Below are positions 46,394 to 59,212 of a DNA stretch of 64,000 nucleotides, piece by piece. Position 1 is the stretch's first letter. Each line of letters opens with the position of its first letter. The notes beneath the pieces were generated by a model. That model was not told where the DNA came from, did not search any database, and saw only the letters and a program-made list of their open reading frames with translations. Origin of the DNA: Silicimonas sp. (GTDB lineage: Bacteria > Pseudomonadota > Alphaproteobacteria > Rhodobacterales > Rhodobacteraceae); assembly GCA_022826205.1 (NCBI GenBank), contig JAJDVJ010000193.1, positions 1-64,000 on the forward strand. Reading direction: 5' to 3'. Position numbers and translations under genes: made by a program.

Positions 46394-47539
46394 ATGTCAT
46401 TCCAACCGCTCTCTGAAGTCAGGGACACACTGAACATTCAATGGTACCGCTCAAAGATGCCGCCGGCTCGATTTCGCGAGTTGTCCAAGCGTAGTGACCG
46501 GAAAGGCTGGATCCAGGCCGGCGGTCATTTTGGCCTGTTCTGCATAACGGGGACAGCGGCTTATCTGACTTGGGCGCAAGGCCTTTGGGTCCTGTTTTTG
46601 GTGGCGCTCTTCGCCCATGGAACGATCGCGTCGTTCTTCCGTGGCACCGCAGTGCATGAACTCGGCCACGGGACGGTGTTTCAGACCAAATGGCTCAACA
46701 GCTTCTTCCTCTACTTGTTCAGCATGATCAGTTGGTGGAACCCGCTCGACTATGCGGCCAGCCACACGTATCACCACCGCTACACCCTGCACCCGGAGGG
46801 AGACCGGGAGGTCCTGCTGCCTGTGCATCCGAACGTGGGGCGCACGTTTCTCCTGCAGATGTTCACCGTCAATTTGCTGACCCAACCGGGGCGCACCTTC
46901 GGCAAGGGCGGGATACTTTCGACGATCTGGCTCACGATCCTGGATGCGATTGGCAAAAATGGCTCGACCGACATTCCCGCCAACGAATGGCTTGAGGCTT
47001 TGCACAATGACCAACCTGCCCAACATAGAAGTTCAATGCGATGGTGTCGCGTTCAACTGGCGTTCCATGCGGCGGTGCTGGTCGTGGCGATCGGAACCGG
47101 TCTCTGGGTCCTGCCGCTAATTGTCACAATTCCCAGTTTCATCGCCAACTGGCTGAGCTATGCTGTGGGCTTGACGCAGCATTGCGGCCTTATGGAGGGC
47201 ACGACGGACTTTCGAAAGAGCACTCGGTCCATCCGATTGCCGAAGTTTGTCGAGTTCCTCTACTGGCGCATGAACTGGCATATCGAGCATCACATGTATG
47301 CAGGCATTCCATGCTACAATCTGTCCGCCTTAGCCGCAGAAATCAGGGACGACTTGCCTGAACCGCGCAGCCTGGTAGGGGCATGGCGCGAAATGCTCGA
47401 TACATGGGAACGTCAAAAAACAGACCCCGGCTACGCCTTCGACACGCCATTGCCGGCGACTGCCAAGACAGCGGTACGACGGACTGCGGACATCGAGGAG
47501 ACCTCGATAGGTGACTTGGCACCCAAAGGGCTCGCGTGA
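46394..47539 (+). CDS. Fatty acid desaturase family membrane di-iron protein
   Basis: 381 aa from the ATG preceded by GAGGGAAAGG. The three histidine boxes that bind the di-iron centre are HELGH (88-92), HTYHH (124-128) and HIEHH (296-300), with hydrophobic spans between ~45-80, ~100-115 and ~222-262. Such enzymes use O2 to desaturate or hydroxylate acyl chains or other hydrophobic substrates. The electron donor and substrate are unknown. It is the last gene of the inserted block, 179 bp before the DUF5333 gene. Confidence 0.87.
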   Translation: MSFQPLSEVRDTLNIQWYRSKMPPARFRELSKRSDRKGWIQAGGHFGLFCITGTAAYLTWAQGLWVLFLVALFAHGTIASFFRGTAVHELGHGTVFQTKWLNSFFLYLFSMISWWNPLDYAASHTYHHRYTLHPEGDREVLLPVHPNVGRTFLLQMFTVNLLTQPGRTFGKGGILSTIWLTILDAIGKNGSTDIPANEWLEALHNDQPAQHRSSMRWCRVQLAFHAAVLVVAIGTGLWVLPLIVTIPSFIANWLSYAVGLTQHCGLMEGTTDFRKSTRSIRLPKFVEFLYWRMNWHIEHHMYAGIPCYNLSALAAEIRDDLPEPRSLVGAWREMLDTWERQKTDPGYAFDTPLPATAKTAVRRTADIEETSIGDLAPKGLA

Positions 47540-47718
47540 GAGCGTCAGTTAACCAGGAACCAGGAGAAGCTGTTCGAAACGCACCCCGACCGGGATGCGG
47601 GGCTCTTGCATTTCAACTCTGTCGCTGCGGTGCATTGGGGAATTTCTCTCCGTCCTCTCGCCAAATCGGACATTGACGACTATCTTCCTTGGATCGGGCG
47701 GCAACCTCGCCCGGTGCG

Positions 47719-48138
47719 ATGCGTGAGCGAACAGGCAGAATGCTGAGAGTCTTGGGGATCTTCCTGCTGATTGGTGTCGCCAACCCGTCCTTGGCGCGTC
47801 AGCCTCTTCACGAGATTCCGCCCGTCGTGCAAGCGTTCTATTCACTTGGCCTGGCGGACGAAGTGCGCAAGAACTGCAGCGCGATTGACGCACGGATGTT
47901 CCGTGCATGGAGATTCCTGAATTCAATCGAACGCTATGCCCGGAATCTGGGATACTCGGACACGGAGATCGATGAATTCGTCAAGAACAAGGCGGAAAAG
48001 GAGAGGCTCAGGGCGCGAATCCGTGCAGATCTTGCGAAGCGGGGTGCGACGCCAAGGACGCCGGAAGGCTATTGCACTGTGGGCCACGAAGAAATAGCCA
48101 AGGGTAGCGTTGCAGGACGGCTTCTGCGCGCCAAGTAA
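47719..48138 (+). CDS. DUF5333-type secreted protein of the nuo operon
   Basis: 139 aa. A signal peptide ([19 protein letters not shown]) is followed by a helical domain with [20 protein letters not shown] and a conserved-looking Cys pair (KNC, GYC). Proteins of this type are found next to nuoG in Rhodobacterales. The function is unknown. ATG 47719 or ATG 47740 could be the start; both leave the signal intact. It marks the resumption of the nuo operon after the inserted block. Confidence 0.68.
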   Translation: MRERTGRMLRVLGIFLLIGVANPSLARQPLHEIPPVVQAFYSLGLADEVRKNCSAIDARMFRAWRFLNSIERYARNLGYSDTEIDEFVKNKAEKERLRARIRADLAKRGATPRTPEGYCTVGHEEIAKGSVAGRLLRAK

Positions 48139-48182
48139 CGTCTGCCAGTCATGGGCGGCGGAACCCTGAGGAACCGGAGCTC

Positions 48183-50213
48183 ATGTCCGAACCCAGAAAG
48201 CTCATCATCAATGACACGGAGATCGAGGTCGATTCGGACCTGACGATCATCCAGGCCTGCGAACAGGCGGGGGTCGAGATCCCGCGCTTCTGTTATCACG
48301 AGCGGCTTTCGATCGCTGGAAATTGCCGGATGTGCCTCGTCGAGGTCGTGGGCGGGCCGCCAAAGCCGGCGGCATCTTGCGCGATGCAGGTTCGTGACTT
48401 GCGGCCGGGCCCGGAAGGGCAGCCGCCGATCGTGCGGACAAACAGTCCGATGGTAAAGGAGGCCCGTGAGGGCGTCATGGAGTTCCTGTTGATCAATCAT
48501 CCGCTTGACTGCCCGATCTGTGATCAGGGCGGAGAGTGTGACCTGCAGGACCAGGCGATGGCCTACGGGGTCGACTTTTCGCGTTTCCGCGAACCGAAAC
48601 GTGCCGTCCAGGACCTGGATCTGGGGCCGCTGGTCGGGACGGCAATGACCCGCTGCATTTCCTGTACGCGCTGCGTACGGTTCATAACGGAAGTGGCGGG
48701 TGTTCCTGAGCTTGGACAGACAGGGCGCGGTGAAGACGCGGAGATCACGAGCTACCTCGGCCAGACGCTCGACAGCGAGTTGCAAGGGAACATCGTCGAT
48801 CTTTGCCCTGTGGGTGCACTGACCAGCAAGCCTTATGCCTTCACCGCTCGACCTTGGGAACTGACCAGGACGGAATCAGTGGACGTGATGGATGCGCTTG
48901 GGTCAAACATTCGCGTGGATGCCAAGGGACGCGAGGTCATGCGGATCCTGCCCCGCAACCATGACGGCGTGAACGAGGAGTGGCTGTCTGACAGGTCACG
49001 GTATGCTTGGGATGGCCTGCGGCGACAAAGGCTCGACAAGCCGTATCTCCGTCGTGAGGGCAAGCTCGTCCCGGTAGATTGGGACGAAGCACTGTCCGCC
49101 GCTGCGGAGGCGCTCCAGGAGACGGGCAAGGTGGCTGGGCTTGTAGGCGATCTGGCTTCTGTAGAGGTCGTTTTTGCGCTTAAGGAACTGCTCGAAGGGC
49201 AGGGTGGGACCGTCGAGTGCCGGACCGACGGGGCAGACTTGCCTGCGGACAATCGCTCGGCCTACGTGGGCACGGCGCGGATCGAGGATGTCGAGGGTGC
49301 TGAAGCCATCATGCTGATCGGTACCAATCCGCGTGCCGAGGCGCCGGTGCTGAATGCGCGCATTCGCAAGGCATGGACGCGCGGGGCACGGATTGGCCTC
49401 GTGGGAGACGCTGTGGACCTGACATACGAGTATGCCCATCTTGGCTCCGGCAACGACGCGCTCTGCAAGCTCTTTGACATGAATCCCGACCACGCGCACG
49501 GAAAGGACACGATTGTCATCATCGGCATGGGTGCGTTGGTCGGCTCGGGCGGAGCGTGCGCGCTCCGCGACGCGATGCGATATGCCGAAGCCACCGGATC
49601 AAAATTCCTGGTGCTGCATACGGCAGCGTCCCGCGTTGGTGCTCTGGATGTCGGCGCCGTCGTCGATGGCGGAGTGAACGCCGCACTCGAAGACACGTCA
49701 GTTGTCTTCAGCCTGGGTGCCGACGAGGTCGACATTCCGAAAGGGCCGACCGTCATCTATCAGGGCAGTCACGGGGACCGGGGGGCGCACCGGGCAGACA
49801 TCATTCTGCCAGCGGCAGCGTGGACGGAAGAGAACGGGCTCTTTGTCAATACGGAGGGCCGTCCGCAGCTTGCCATGATGGCCGGGTTCCCGCCGGGAGA
49901 AGCAAAGGAAAACTGGGCGATCCTGCGCGCGCTGTCGGCGGAACTAGGCGCGACTCTGCCCTATGACACCCTTGCGGCACTGCGGCAGCGGCTGATCAAG
50001 GAAGTGCCGCATCTGAAAGGAATCGACCAAGTGCCTGAGAACGAGTGGCAGATCGCCAAGGCGAACGGCAATGAGGGCGAAACGCAGAAGGAATTCAGGT
50101 CGGCGGTTGTCGATCACTACCTGGTCAATCCGGTATTGCGCGCGTCCCCGTTGATGGGTGATCTGCAGGCGCGTGCACGTGCAAGGACGGCAGGAAGGCT
50201 GGCGGCCGAGTAG
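48183..50213 (+). CDS. nuoG: NADH-quinone oxidoreductase subunit G
   Basis: 676 aa. The N-terminal ferredoxin domain has [15 protein letters not shown], then the His-containing cluster N5 ([16 protein letters not shown]) and the 4Fe-4S cluster in [16 protein letters not shown]. The rest is a molybdopterin-oxidoreductase-like domain without cofactor residues. It belongs to the peripheral arm and takes electrons from NuoF. It starts 44 bp after DUF5333. A 40-codon GTG ORF (50215-50337) runs from its stop into the nuoH start. Confidence 0.97.
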   Translation: MSEPRKLIINDTEIEVDSDLTIIQACEQAGVEIPRFCYHERLSIAGNCRMCLVEVVGGPPKPAASCAMQVRDLRPGPEGQPPIVRTNSPMVKEAREGVMEFLLINHPLDCPICDQGGECDLQDQAMAYGVDFSRFREPKRAVQDLDLGPLVGTAMTRCISCTRCVRFITEVAGVPELGQTGRGEDAEITSYLGQTLDSELQGNIVDLCPVGALTSKPYAFTARPWELTRTESVDVMDALGSNIRVDAKGREVMRILPRNHDGVNEEWLSDRSRYAWDGLRRQRLDKPYLRREGKLVPVDWDEALSAAAEALQETGKVAGLVGDLASVEVVFALKELLEGQGGTVECRTDGADLPADNRSAYVGTARIEDVEGAEAIMLIGTNPRAEAPVLNARIRKAWTRGARIGLVGDAVDLTYEYAHLGSGNDALCKLFDMNPDHAHGKDTIVIIGMGALVGSGGACALRDAMRYAEATGSKFLVLHTAASRVGALDVGAVVDGGVNAALEDTSVVFSLGADEVDIPKGPTVIYQGSHGDRGAHRADIILPAAAWTEENGLFVNTEGRPQLAMMAGFPPGEAKENWAILRALSAELGATLPYDTLAALRQRLIKEVPHLKGIDQVPENEWQIAKANGNEGETQKEFRSAVVDHYLVNPVLRASPLMGDLQARARARTAGRLAAE

Positions 50214-50321
50214 GGTGTCCGGACGTGACTGGCAGGTGACGTCAGGGGATGGCGCTTGCTGGCGAACAGGGATTAGAACGGCCCCGGAGCAAGGGCTCGA
50301 GACTGAGAGACAAGACGTCAA

Positions 50322-51358
50322 ATGGCTGAGTTCCTGACTACACCGCTGGGCACGCTTGTCATAGTGATCGTGCAGGTGCTGCTGATCGTGACCTTCGTGA
50401 TGATCAGCCTCCTGTTCCTGGTCTACGGAGACAGGAAGATCTGGGCCGCCGTCCAGATGCGGCGCGGTCCCAACGTGGTCGGACCGTGGGGCATTTTGCA
50501 GTCGGTGGCGGATGCATTCAAGTATGTCGTCAAGGAAGTCGTGATCCCTGCCGGTGCGGACCGGACTCTCTTCGTGCTTGCGCCGCTGATCTCGTTTGTC
50601 CTGGCCATCATGGCATGGGCGGTGATCCCGTTCGACGACACGTGGGTCGTGGCGGACCTGAACATCGCGGTTCTGTACATCTTCGCCGTGTCGTCGCTGG
50701 AAGTTTATGGCGTGATCATGGGTGGATGGGCGTCGAACTCGAAGTACCCGTTTCTCGGTTCCCTGCGCTCCGCGGCGCAGATGATCTCCTACGAAGTGTC
50801 AATTGGCCTGATCATCATCGGAGTGATCCTCACCACCGGGTCCATGAACCTTGGCGACATCGTGCGCGCCCAGGACGGAAGCTACGGGATCTTCAGCTGG
50901 TACTGGCTGGCGCACTTGCCGATGCTGGTCCTTTTCTTCGTAAGCGCTCTCGCAGAGACCAATCGTCCGCCCTTCGATCTGCCGGAGGCGGAATCCGAAC
51001 TCGTGGCGGGGTACCAGGTCGAATACTCGTCCACGCCGTTTCTCCTGTTCATGGCCGGCGAATACATCACGATCTTCCTGATGTGCGCACTGACGTCACT
51101 GCTCTTCTTTGGCGGCTGGCTGAGTCCGGTGCCGTTCCTGCCTGACGGTGCGCCATGGATGGTTGCCAAGATGGCGGTCTTCTTCTTCATGTTCGCGATG
51201 GTGAAGGCCATCGTTCCACGCTACCGCTACGACCAGTTGATGCGGCTCGGATGGAAGGTCTTCCTGCCTCTGTCGTTGGCCTGGGTGGTAATTGTTGCTT
51301 TCCTGGCAAAGTTCGAGCTTCTCGGTGGCGCGTATGCCCGATGGGTGATGGGGGCTTG

Positions 51359-51359
<1 letters not shown>
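50322..51359 (+). CDS. nuoH: NADH-quinone oxidoreductase subunit H
   Basis: 345 aa with eight or nine membrane helices. The quinone-site loops are visible in the ND1-type signature [27 protein letters not shown] and [30 protein letters not shown]. The subunit links the electron-transfer arm to the proton-pumping membrane arm. Confidence 0.98.
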
Positions 51360-52312
<953 letters not shown>

Positions 52313-52316
<4 letters not shown>

Positions 52317-52927
52317 CAGCCCAGGTGCTCGCCTTCTACCTCTTTGCAATTGCCTGCATTGCCGGAGGGGTCTTCACTGTCATTGCCCGGAACCCGGTTC
52401 ATTCGGTGCTCTGGCTGATCCTGTCCTTTCTGTCGGCGGCTGGACTGTTCGTGCTTCTGGGCGCGGAATTCGTCGCCATGCTGCTGGTCATCGTCTATGT
52501 CGGTGCTGTGGCGGTGCTGTTCCTGTTCGTGGTCATGATGCTGGACGTGGACTTTGCCGAATTGAAGGCGGAAATGGCGCGGTACATGCCGCTGGCGCTC
52601 CTGATCGGCGTCGTGATCCTGATGCAGCTTGGCATGGCCCTGGGGGTTTGGACCACTGCCGAGGGGGTGGTTCTTGCCGAGCGCCCGGATTCGGTTGCGG
52701 GTGGGGGGGAGCACAACACGGACGCGCTCGGACGCATTCTCTATGACAAGTATTTCCTTCTGTTCCAGCTTGCTGGGCTGATCCTGCTGGTGGCCATGGT
52801 GGGCGCGATCGTGCTGACGCTGCGCCACCGTGAATACGTCAAGCGGCAGGACGTGGTTCAACAAATGCATCGGGATCCATCGGCGACAATCGAGCTGAAG
52901 GACGTAGAGCCGGGGCAGGGACTGTGA
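52313..52927 (+). CDS. nuoJ: NADH-quinone oxidoreductase subunit J
   Basis: 204 aa with five membrane helices and the ND6-type signature ([25 protein letters not shown]). A soluble tail of about 35 residues ends the protein. It is a membrane-arm subunit involved in coupling. ATG 52313 overlaps the upstream stop. Confidence 0.96.
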
Positions 52928-52989
52928 TGCCTGCTCTTGCCGACGCCGACATCCTCAGAGGCGGACTGCATGTTGCGAGGGACGAATGA
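52927..52989 (+). CDS. Mini-ORF joining nuoJ and nuoK (20 aa)
   Basis: The start shares the nuoJ stop (TGATG) and the stop overlaps the nuoK ATG (ATGA). The peptide is [20 protein letters not shown]. No family. It is the same arrangement as between nuoH and nuoI. Confidence 0.35.
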   Translation: MPALADADILRGGLHVARDE

Positions 52990-53291
52990 TCGGACTTGAA
53001 CACTACCTAATCGTCGCGGCAGCGTTGTTCGTCACCGGGATCTTCGGCATTTTCCTGAACCGGAAGAACGTGATCATCCTCCTGATGTCCATCGAGCTCA
53101 TGCTGCTTTCGGTCAACATCAACCTGGTCGCGTTTTCGGCATATCAGGGCAATCTCACCGGGCAGGTCTTCACGCTCTTCGTCCTGACCGTTGCCGCGGC
53201 CGAGGCGGCCATCGGGCTCGCAATCCTCGTGTGCTTCTTCAGAAACCGCGGCACCATTGATGTCGAAGACGTCAACGTGATGAAGGGGTGA
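52986..53291 (+). CDS. nuoK: NADH-quinone oxidoreductase subunit K
   Basis: 101 aa, three membrane helices, with the conserved buried glutamates in [19 protein letters not shown] and [13 protein letters not shown] that act in proton transfer. It is an ND4L homologue. nuoL begins 7 bp later. Confidence 0.97.
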   Translation: MIGLEHYLIVAAALFVTGIFGIFLNRKNVIILLMSIELMLLSVNINLVAFSAYQGNLTGQVFTLFVLTVAAAEAAIGLAILVCFFRNRGTIDVEDVNVMKG

Positions 53292-53298
53292 ACGCGTG

Positions 53299-55392
53299 AT
53301 GGAAACGATCATCCTCTTTGCCCCGTTGATTGGCGCCCTGCTTTGCGGCTTCGGCTGGCGCATAATGGGCGAAACTGCCGCGCAATCGGTGTCGACGGCG
53401 CTTCTGTTCGTCGCGTGCGTGCTGAGCTGGATCGTGTTTCTTGGGTTTGACGGCGAGACCAGGTTCACGCATGTCCTGCCATGGATCGAAAGCGGTTCCC
53501 TCGCGACGGACTGGGCAATCAGGCTTGACCGGCTGACCGCGATCATGCTGGTGGTGATCACGACCGTCTCCGCGTTGGTGCATCTATACAGCTTCGGATA
53601 CATGGCGCATGACGAGAACTTCGACGAAGAGAAGGAATCGTATCGCCCGCGCTTCTTCGCCTATCTCTCGTTCTTCACCTTCGCGATGCTGACCCTGGTG
53701 ACGGCGGACAACCTGGCTCAGATGTTTTTTGGATGGGAAGGCGTGGGCCTCGCCTCCTACTTGCTGATCGGGTTCTACTTCCGGAAGCCGAGCGCCAATG
53801 CGGCGGCGATCAAGGCGTTCATCGTCAATCGTGTAGGAGATTTCGGGTTTGCGCTGGGCATCTTCGCGCTCTTCTTCATGGTCGACTCGATCAGCTTCAC
53901 GGACATTTTCGCGGCCGCGCCGGACCTCGCGGAAAGGGAGGTGACGTTCCTTTGGACGACCTGGCCCGCGATCGAGCTTGTCTGCTTCCTTCTGTTCGTG
54001 GGGGCCATGGGCAAGTCGGCGCAATTCATCCTCCACACGTGGCTGCCGGATGCGATGGAGGGTCCAACCCCGGTGTCAGCATTGATTCACGCCGCGACGA
54101 TGGTTACGGCGGGCGTCTTCCTTGTCTGCCGCATGTCTCCGCTGATGGAATTTGCCGACTGGACGCAGAGCTTCATCGTCTACATCGGCGCGATCACGGC
54201 GTTCTTCGCGGCGACCGTGGGCCTTGTGCAGAACGACATCAAGCGCGTGATCGCCTATTCGACGTGTTCGCAGCTCGGCTACATGTTCGTCGCGGCCGGC
54301 GTCGGCGTATACAGCGTCGCGATGTTCCACCTGTTCACGCACGCCTTCTTCAAGGGGATGCTCTTTCTCGGGGCAGGCTCCGTCATTACCAGGATGCATC
54401 ACGAGCAGGACATGCGGAACTACGGCGGTCTCAGGACCAAGATGCCCTACACGTTCTGGGCCATGATGATCGGGACGCTGGCGATAACTGGAGTCGGCAT
54501 TCCGCTTACGGGGATCGGGTTTGCGGGATTCCTCTCGAAGGATGCTGTGATCGAAAGCGCCTTCGCTGGCGGGACGGACGCCGCCGCGTTTGCTTTCGCG
54601 GCATTGGTGGTTGCCGCTGCGTTCACCAGCTTCTACAGCTGGCGTCTCCTCTTCATGACATTCTACGGCGAACCGAGGGGCGATATGCATGCACATGCGC
54701 ATGTGCACGAGAGCCCTGCCAGCATGGTCGTGCCATTGGGCGTCCTCGCTCTGGGGGCGGTCTTTGCCGGGATGGTCTGGTACAAGCCGTTCTTCGGCAG
54801 CGAGCAAGGTGTCCAGGAATGGTTTGGAATCGCCAAGGGCGAGGAGCATGCCCAGGTCCTCATGATTGGAGCGGCTCATGCGGCCGATGAGCTGGATGAC
54901 GCCGGCGGAGAGGATCACGGCTCCGGCAAAGCCGCCATGCCTGGGCAAGGCGCGATCTACATGGCGCCAGACAATCACGTGCTGCACGACGCGCACTATG
55001 TCCCGGTTTGGGTGAAGCTCTCGCCATTCTTCGCGATGCTGATCGGATTCGCCCTGGCGTTCCTGTTCTATGTCCGACGGACCGACCTGCCCGCAAGACT
55101 CGCTGCGAACCAGGCCCCGCTCTACCAGTTCCTCCTGAACAAGTGGTATTTCGATGAGTTGTATGACCATGCCCTTGTCCGGCCGGCCAAGGCCATCGGC
55201 CGCTTTCTCTGGCGGCGAGGGGACCTTGGCGCGATCGACGGGATCCTGAACGGCGTCGCGATGGGTGTCGTGCCTTTCTTCACGCGGCTCGCGGGGCGGG
55301 CGCAGTCGGGATACATCTTCACCTACGCTTTCTGGATGGTGCTTGGCATCCTCGTGTTCATCACGTGGATGACCATTGCAGGAGGGCGTTAG
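53299..55392 (+). CDS. nuoL: NADH-quinone oxidoreductase subunit L
   Basis: 697 aa antiporter-like subunit (ND5), about 16 helices with the long lateral helix at the C-terminus. Key segments are [51 protein letters not shown] and the Lys/His region of helix 8. A His/Glu/Asp-rich loop ([16 protein letters not shown] and later [11 protein letters not shown]) is an unusual acidic/histidine insertion. The ATG was preferred to an in-frame GTG one codon earlier. Confidence 0.97.
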   Translation: METIILFAPLIGALLCGFGWRIMGETAAQSVSTALLFVACVLSWIVFLGFDGETRFTHVLPWIESGSLATDWAIRLDRLTAIMLVVITTVSALVHLYSFGYMAHDENFDEEKESYRPRFFAYLSFFTFAMLTLVTADNLAQMFFGWEGVGLASYLLIGFYFRKPSANAAAIKAFIVNRVGDFGFALGIFALFFMVDSISFTDIFAAAPDLAEREVTFLWTTWPAIELVCFLLFVGAMGKSAQFILHTWLPDAMEGPTPVSALIHAATMVTAGVFLVCRMSPLMEFADWTQSFIVYIGAITAFFAATVGLVQNDIKRVIAYSTCSQLGYMFVAAGVGVYSVAMFHLFTHAFFKGMLFLGAGSVITRMHHEQDMRNYGGLRTKMPYTFWAMMIGTLAITGVGIPLTGIGFAGFLSKDAVIESAFAGGTDAAAFAFAALVVAAAFTSFYSWRLLFMTFYGEPRGDMHAHAHVHESPASMVVPLGVLALGAVFAGMVWYKPFFGSEQGVQEWFGIAKGEEHAQVLMIGAAHAADELDDAGGEDHGSGKAAMPGQGAIYMAPDNHVLHDAHYVPVWVKLSPFFAMLIGFALAFLFYVRRTDLPARLAANQAPLYQFLLNKWYFDELYDHALVRPAKAIGRFLWRRGDLGAIDGILNGVAMGVVPFFTRLAGRAQSGYIFTYAFWMVLGILVFITWMTIAGGR

Positions 55393-55395
55393 ACA

Positions 55396-56952
55396 ATGCT
55401 CCTCGACAGCCTGCTTTCGATCATCACTTTCGTCCCGCTCATTGGTGCCGCGATACTGGCGTTGTTCCTGCGCGGCGATGATGCGCCTGCGAGACGAAAC
55501 GCAAAGTGCGTCGCGATGGCAGCGACCAGCACCTCGCTTCTTGCATCGCTCATCCTACTTGCCACTTTCGATCCCGAAGAAACCGGATTCCAGTTCGTGG
55601 AAGAGGGCGAGTGGATCCTGGGGCTGACCTACAAGATGGGAGTCGACGGCCTGTCGGTTCTGTTCGTCATGCTGACGACGTTCCTGATGCCGATCACCAT
55701 ACTCGCGTGCTGGGACGTGACCCATCGGGTCAAGGAATACATGATCAGTTTCCTCGTGCTCGAAACGCTCATGCTGGGAGTCTTCTGCGCGCTGGACCTC
55801 GTGCTCTTCTACCTGTTCTTCGAGGGAGGCCTGATCCCCATGTTCCTGATCATCGGCATCTGGGGAGGCAAGGACCGCATCTATGCGGCGTTCAAGTTCT
55901 TTCTGTACACGTTCCTTGGCTCTGTTCTGATGCTGGTCGCGATGATCGCGATGTATGTCGATGCCGGAACTACGGACATCGTGGCGCTGCTGGGTCACAA
56001 TTTCGGGTCCGAGACCATGGAGATCATGGGTTTCCACATTCTTGGCGGCTTCCAGACATTGCTCTGGCTGGCATTCTTCGCGTCCTTTGCGGTAAAGATG
56101 CCGATGTGGCCTGTGCACACTTGGTTGCCGGATGCGCATGTGCAGGCCCCGACGGCAGGCTCGGTCATCCTGGCCGCGATCCTGCTGAAGATGGGCGGCT
56201 ACGGCTTCCTGCGCTTCAGCATTCCGATGTTCCCGGTCGCTTCCAGCCTGCTGGCGGACTTCGTGCTGTGGCTGAGCGCGATTGCGATCGTCTACACCTC
56301 GCTGGTCGCGCTGATGCAGGAGGACGTCAAGAAGCTGATCGCGTATTCGTCCGTGGCCCACATGGGTTTCGTGACGGCGGGGATATTCTCCGCGAACCAG
56401 CAAGGCGTCGACGGGGCGATCTTTCAGATGCTGAGCCACGGGTTCATTTCTGGAGCGCTCTTCCTTTGCGTGGGCGTCGTCTATGACCGGATGCACACGC
56501 GCGAAATCGACGCCTATGGCGGCCTCGTGAACCGGATGCCGATTTATGCGGCGGTCTTCATGCTCTTCACGATGGCCAATGTCGGCTTGCCGGGGACATC
56601 AGGGTTCGTTGGCGAGTTCCTGACGCTGGTGGGCATGTTCCAGGCAAATACTTGGGTTTGCGCCGTCGCGGCGACCGGCGTGATCCTGAGCGCGGCTTAT
56701 GCGCTCTGGCTCTACCGCCGAGTGGTCATGGGGGAGCTTGTCAAGGAAAGTCTCAGGTCGATCACAGACATGAACCGTCGAGAGCAGGCGATCTTTGCGC
56801 CGCTCGTCGTGATGACGATCCTGCTCGGCGTCTATCCCAGTCTTGTGACGGACATCGTCGGCCCGTCGGTTGGGGCGCTTCTGGATGGCTACGGTGAGGC
56901 CGTTGCCCAATACAGCGGAACGACTCAGCTCGCCCAGCATGGAGGCCACTGA
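55396..56952 (+). CDS. nuoM: NADH-quinone oxidoreductase subunit M
   Basis: 518 aa antiporter-like subunit (ND4) with the signatures [22 protein letters not shown] and [35 protein letters not shown]. It pumps protons in the membrane arm. It starts 3 bp after nuoL. Confidence 0.98.
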   Translation: MLLDSLLSIITFVPLIGAAILALFLRGDDAPARRNAKCVAMAATSTSLLASLILLATFDPEETGFQFVEEGEWILGLTYKMGVDGLSVLFVMLTTFLMPITILACWDVTHRVKEYMISFLVLETLMLGVFCALDLVLFYLFFEGGLIPMFLIIGIWGGKDRIYAAFKFFLYTFLGSVLMLVAMIAMYVDAGTTDIVALLGHNFGSETMEIMGFHILGGFQTLLWLAFFASFAVKMPMWPVHTWLPDAHVQAPTAGSVILAAILLKMGGYGFLRFSIPMFPVASSLLADFVLWLSAIAIVYTSLVALMQEDVKKLIAYSSVAHMGFVTAGIFSANQQGVDGAIFQMLSHGFISGALFLCVGVVYDRMHTREIDAYGGLVNRMPIYAAVFMLFTMANVGLPGTSGFVGEFLTLVGMFQANTWVCAVAATGVILSAAYALWLYRRVVMGELVKESLRSITDMNRREQAIFAPLVVMTILLGVYPSLVTDIVGPSVGALLDGYGEAVAQYSGTTQLAQHGGH

Positions 56953-58388
56953 TGCAGACGGGAGACCTCACCATCATCTTGCCTGAGATCGTGCTTTCGA
57001 TCTTTGCGATGGCCGGGCTGCTTGCAGGGGCGTATGGCGGCCGCGACCGTCTAGGGCCGGCGATGATCTGGACGACCTCGGCGCTATTCGCGGTGCTTGC
57101 GGCATGGATCGGGTTGCAAGGGACGGGCACGGCAACGGCCTTTGGCGGCATGTTCACGGACGATGCGTTTGCCCGGTTCGCGAAGGTGACGATCCTGCTG
57201 TCAGCGGCGGCCGTCCTTCTGATGGGCGAAGGATACATGGCGCGGAGCGACCTGATCCGCTTCGAGTACCCGTTGCTGATCGCATTGGCTGCGGTCGGCA
57301 TGATGGTGATGGTTTCGGCGAGCGACCTGATGGCACTCTACATGGGGCTTGAGCTGCAATCCCTGTCGCTGTACGTGGTGGCCGCGCTGCGTCGTGACAG
57401 CGTCAAGTCGACTGAGGCCGGCCTCAAATATTTCGTTCTTGGGGCGCTTTCGTCGGGTCTCCTGCTCTTCGGCGCGTCGCTGGTATATGGCTTTGCGGGC
57501 ACCACTGGGTTTGTCGGCATATTCGAGGCGGTCCAAGGTCGGGCGCCGGTGGGGCTGCTGATCGGGCTGTCGCTTGTCATTGCGGGATTGGCATTCAAGG
57601 TCTCTGCGGCGCCGTTTCATATGTGGACGCCTGACGTGTACGAAGGTGCTCCGACTCCAGTCACCGCGTTTTTTGCCACGGCTCCCAAGATTGCGGCAAT
57701 GGCACTTCTTGCAAGGGTCGTTTATGGTGCGTTCGGCGGCATTGTTGGCGACTGGCAGCAGATTCTCGCGGCGCTTTCGGTTGCGTCCATGTTTCTCGGC
57801 GCCGTTGCGGCGATCGGACAGCGCAACATCAAGCGGCTGATGGCCTATTCGTCGATCGCGCACATGGGGTTTGCGCTGATGGGACTGACGGCCGGCACGG
57901 CGGCTGGCGTCGAGGCGATGCTGATTTACCTTGTGATCTACGTCACCATGAATGTCGGAACGTTTGCATTCATACTGTCCATGGCAAGAGACGGCTCGCC
58001 GGTCGTCGAGATCTCGGCGCTGTCGCTGTACTCGCGACGCAGCCCGACAAGGGCGTTGGCGATGCTCGTGCTCCTGTTCAGCCTTGCGGGCGTTCCGCCG
58101 CTTGTCGGTTTCTTCGCCAAGTACTCCGTTCTGTTGGCAGCCGTGGACGCGGGTCTTGTCTGGCTGGCCGTGCTTGGCGTCATCGCCAGCGTGATCGGGG
58201 CCTTCTATTATATTCGCATCGTGTACATCATGTATTTTGGCGACGAAGAGAGCGAACTTGATGCCGGTGGTTCGACTGTGCTCGCCGGCTTTCTGGTCGT
58301 ATCTGCAGCGATGATGCTCTTCGGACTCTGGAACCTCGCAGGTATCGAGGGTCCGGCAGCGGCGGCTGCGGCAACTTTGGTCCGGTAG
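56952..58388 (+). CDS. nuoN: NADH-quinone oxidoreductase subunit N
   Basis: 478 aa antiporter-like subunit (ND2) with [21 protein letters not shown] and [32 protein letters not shown]. Its ATG overlaps the nuoM stop (TGATG). It is the last complex I gene. Confidence 0.98.
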   Translation: MQTGDLTIILPEIVLSIFAMAGLLAGAYGGRDRLGPAMIWTTSALFAVLAAWIGLQGTGTATAFGGMFTDDAFARFAKVTILLSAAAVLLMGEGYMARSDLIRFEYPLLIALAAVGMMVMVSASDLMALYMGLELQSLSLYVVAALRRDSVKSTEAGLKYFVLGALSSGLLLFGASLVYGFAGTTGFVGIFEAVQGRAPVGLLIGLSLVIAGLAFKVSAAPFHMWTPDVYEGAPTPVTAFFATAPKIAAMALLARVVYGAFGGIVGDWQQILAALSVASMFLGAVAAIGQRNIKRLMAYSSIAHMGFALMGLTAGTAAGVEAMLIYLVIYVTMNVGTFAFILSMARDGSPVVEISALSLYSRRSPTRALAMLVLLFSLAGVPPLVGFFAKYSVLLAAVDAGLVWLAVLGVIASVIGAFYYIRIVYIMYFGDEESELDAGGSTVLAGFLVVSAAMMLFGLWNLAGIEGPAAAAAATLVR

Positions 58389-58465
58389 AGGCTTCACGTC
58401 CCATTGGGTGTCGTTCGACCAAGCCAACCGTATTCGGTGTGCATTCAGTAGCGGAGGAGCGGACT

Positions 58466-59212
58466 TTGGCAGCCGTCCCGGAATGGCCTGACGGAACCGA
58501 TCGTATCGTTCTGGACGAAGTCGACAGCACGATGGCTGAGGCGGTGCGACGGGCGAGGGACCTTGAACGACCGATCTGGATCATGGCGCGACACCAGACG
58601 GCTGCTCGAGGTCGCAGAGGGCGGAAATGGCAGAATCCGCCGGGCAATTTCGCGGCAACGCTGATTTGGCAGCCCGACGCGACTCCGGCAGAAGCGGCGT
58701 TGCGGACGTTCACGGCATCGAACGCGCTTTATGACGCGTTGGTTGACAAGGTTCCGAAGGCGCAGCTTTCGCTAAAGTGGCCAAATGACGTTCTGCTTTC
58801 GGGCGGCAAGGTGGCTGGCATCCTGCTCGAGAGTTCAGGAGCCGCCGAACGACTCGACTGGCTGGCTGTCGGGTTTGGAGTAAACCTTGTTGAAGCCCCA
58901 ATGGGTCTGCATGACGCACCAGTGCCGCCGGTTTGTCTCAGGGATGCCGGAATCGACTTCGCGGCCGAAGACCTGTTGACGCGCCTGGCAATTGCCATGG
59001 CTGAAGGTGAGGCACTCCTTGAGGGAGAGGGCTTTGGGCCTGTTCGGGATGCCTGGCTGTCGCGGGCGGCAAGACTTGGAGAGACCCTGACTGCGCGTAC
59101 TGGGATGGAAGAGATCACGGGCATATTCGAGACCGTGGACGAGGTCGGCCAGCTAGTGCTCCGGACCTCAACAGGCCAAGTTGCGATTCCGGCGGGCGAC
59201 GTTTTTTTCTGA
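58466..59212 (+). CDS. birA: Biotin--[acetyl-CoA-carboxylase] ligase
   Basis: 248 aa from a TTG with GGAGG upstream (58453-58457). Earlier GTG codons would add up to nine residues. The biotinyl-AMP loop GRRGRKWQNPPGNFAATLIW, the KWPNDVLLSGGKVAGILLE motif with the catalytic lysine, and GFGVNL are complete. There is no N-terminal DNA-binding domain, so it is the monofunctional ligase type. It normally follows nuoN in Rhodobacterales; coaX and rnj usually come next, but are absent here. Confidence 0.92.
   Translation: MAAVPEWPDGTDRIVLDEVDSTMAEAVRRARDLERPIWIMARHQTAARGRRGRKWQNPPGNFAATLIWQPDATPAEAALRTFTASNALYDALVDKVPKAQLSLKWPNDVLLSGGKVAGILLESSGAAERLDWLAVGFGVNLVEAPMGLHDAPVPPVCLRDAGIDFAAEDLLTRLAIAMAEGEALLEGEGFGPVRDAWLSRAARLGETLTARTGMEEITGIFETVDEVGQLVLRTSTGQVAIPAGDVFF

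Noticed and set aside
57201..58427. 408-codon frame antisense to nuoN
   Set aside because: Complement of hydrophobic codons giving Arg/His-rich sequence; nuoN is unambiguous.
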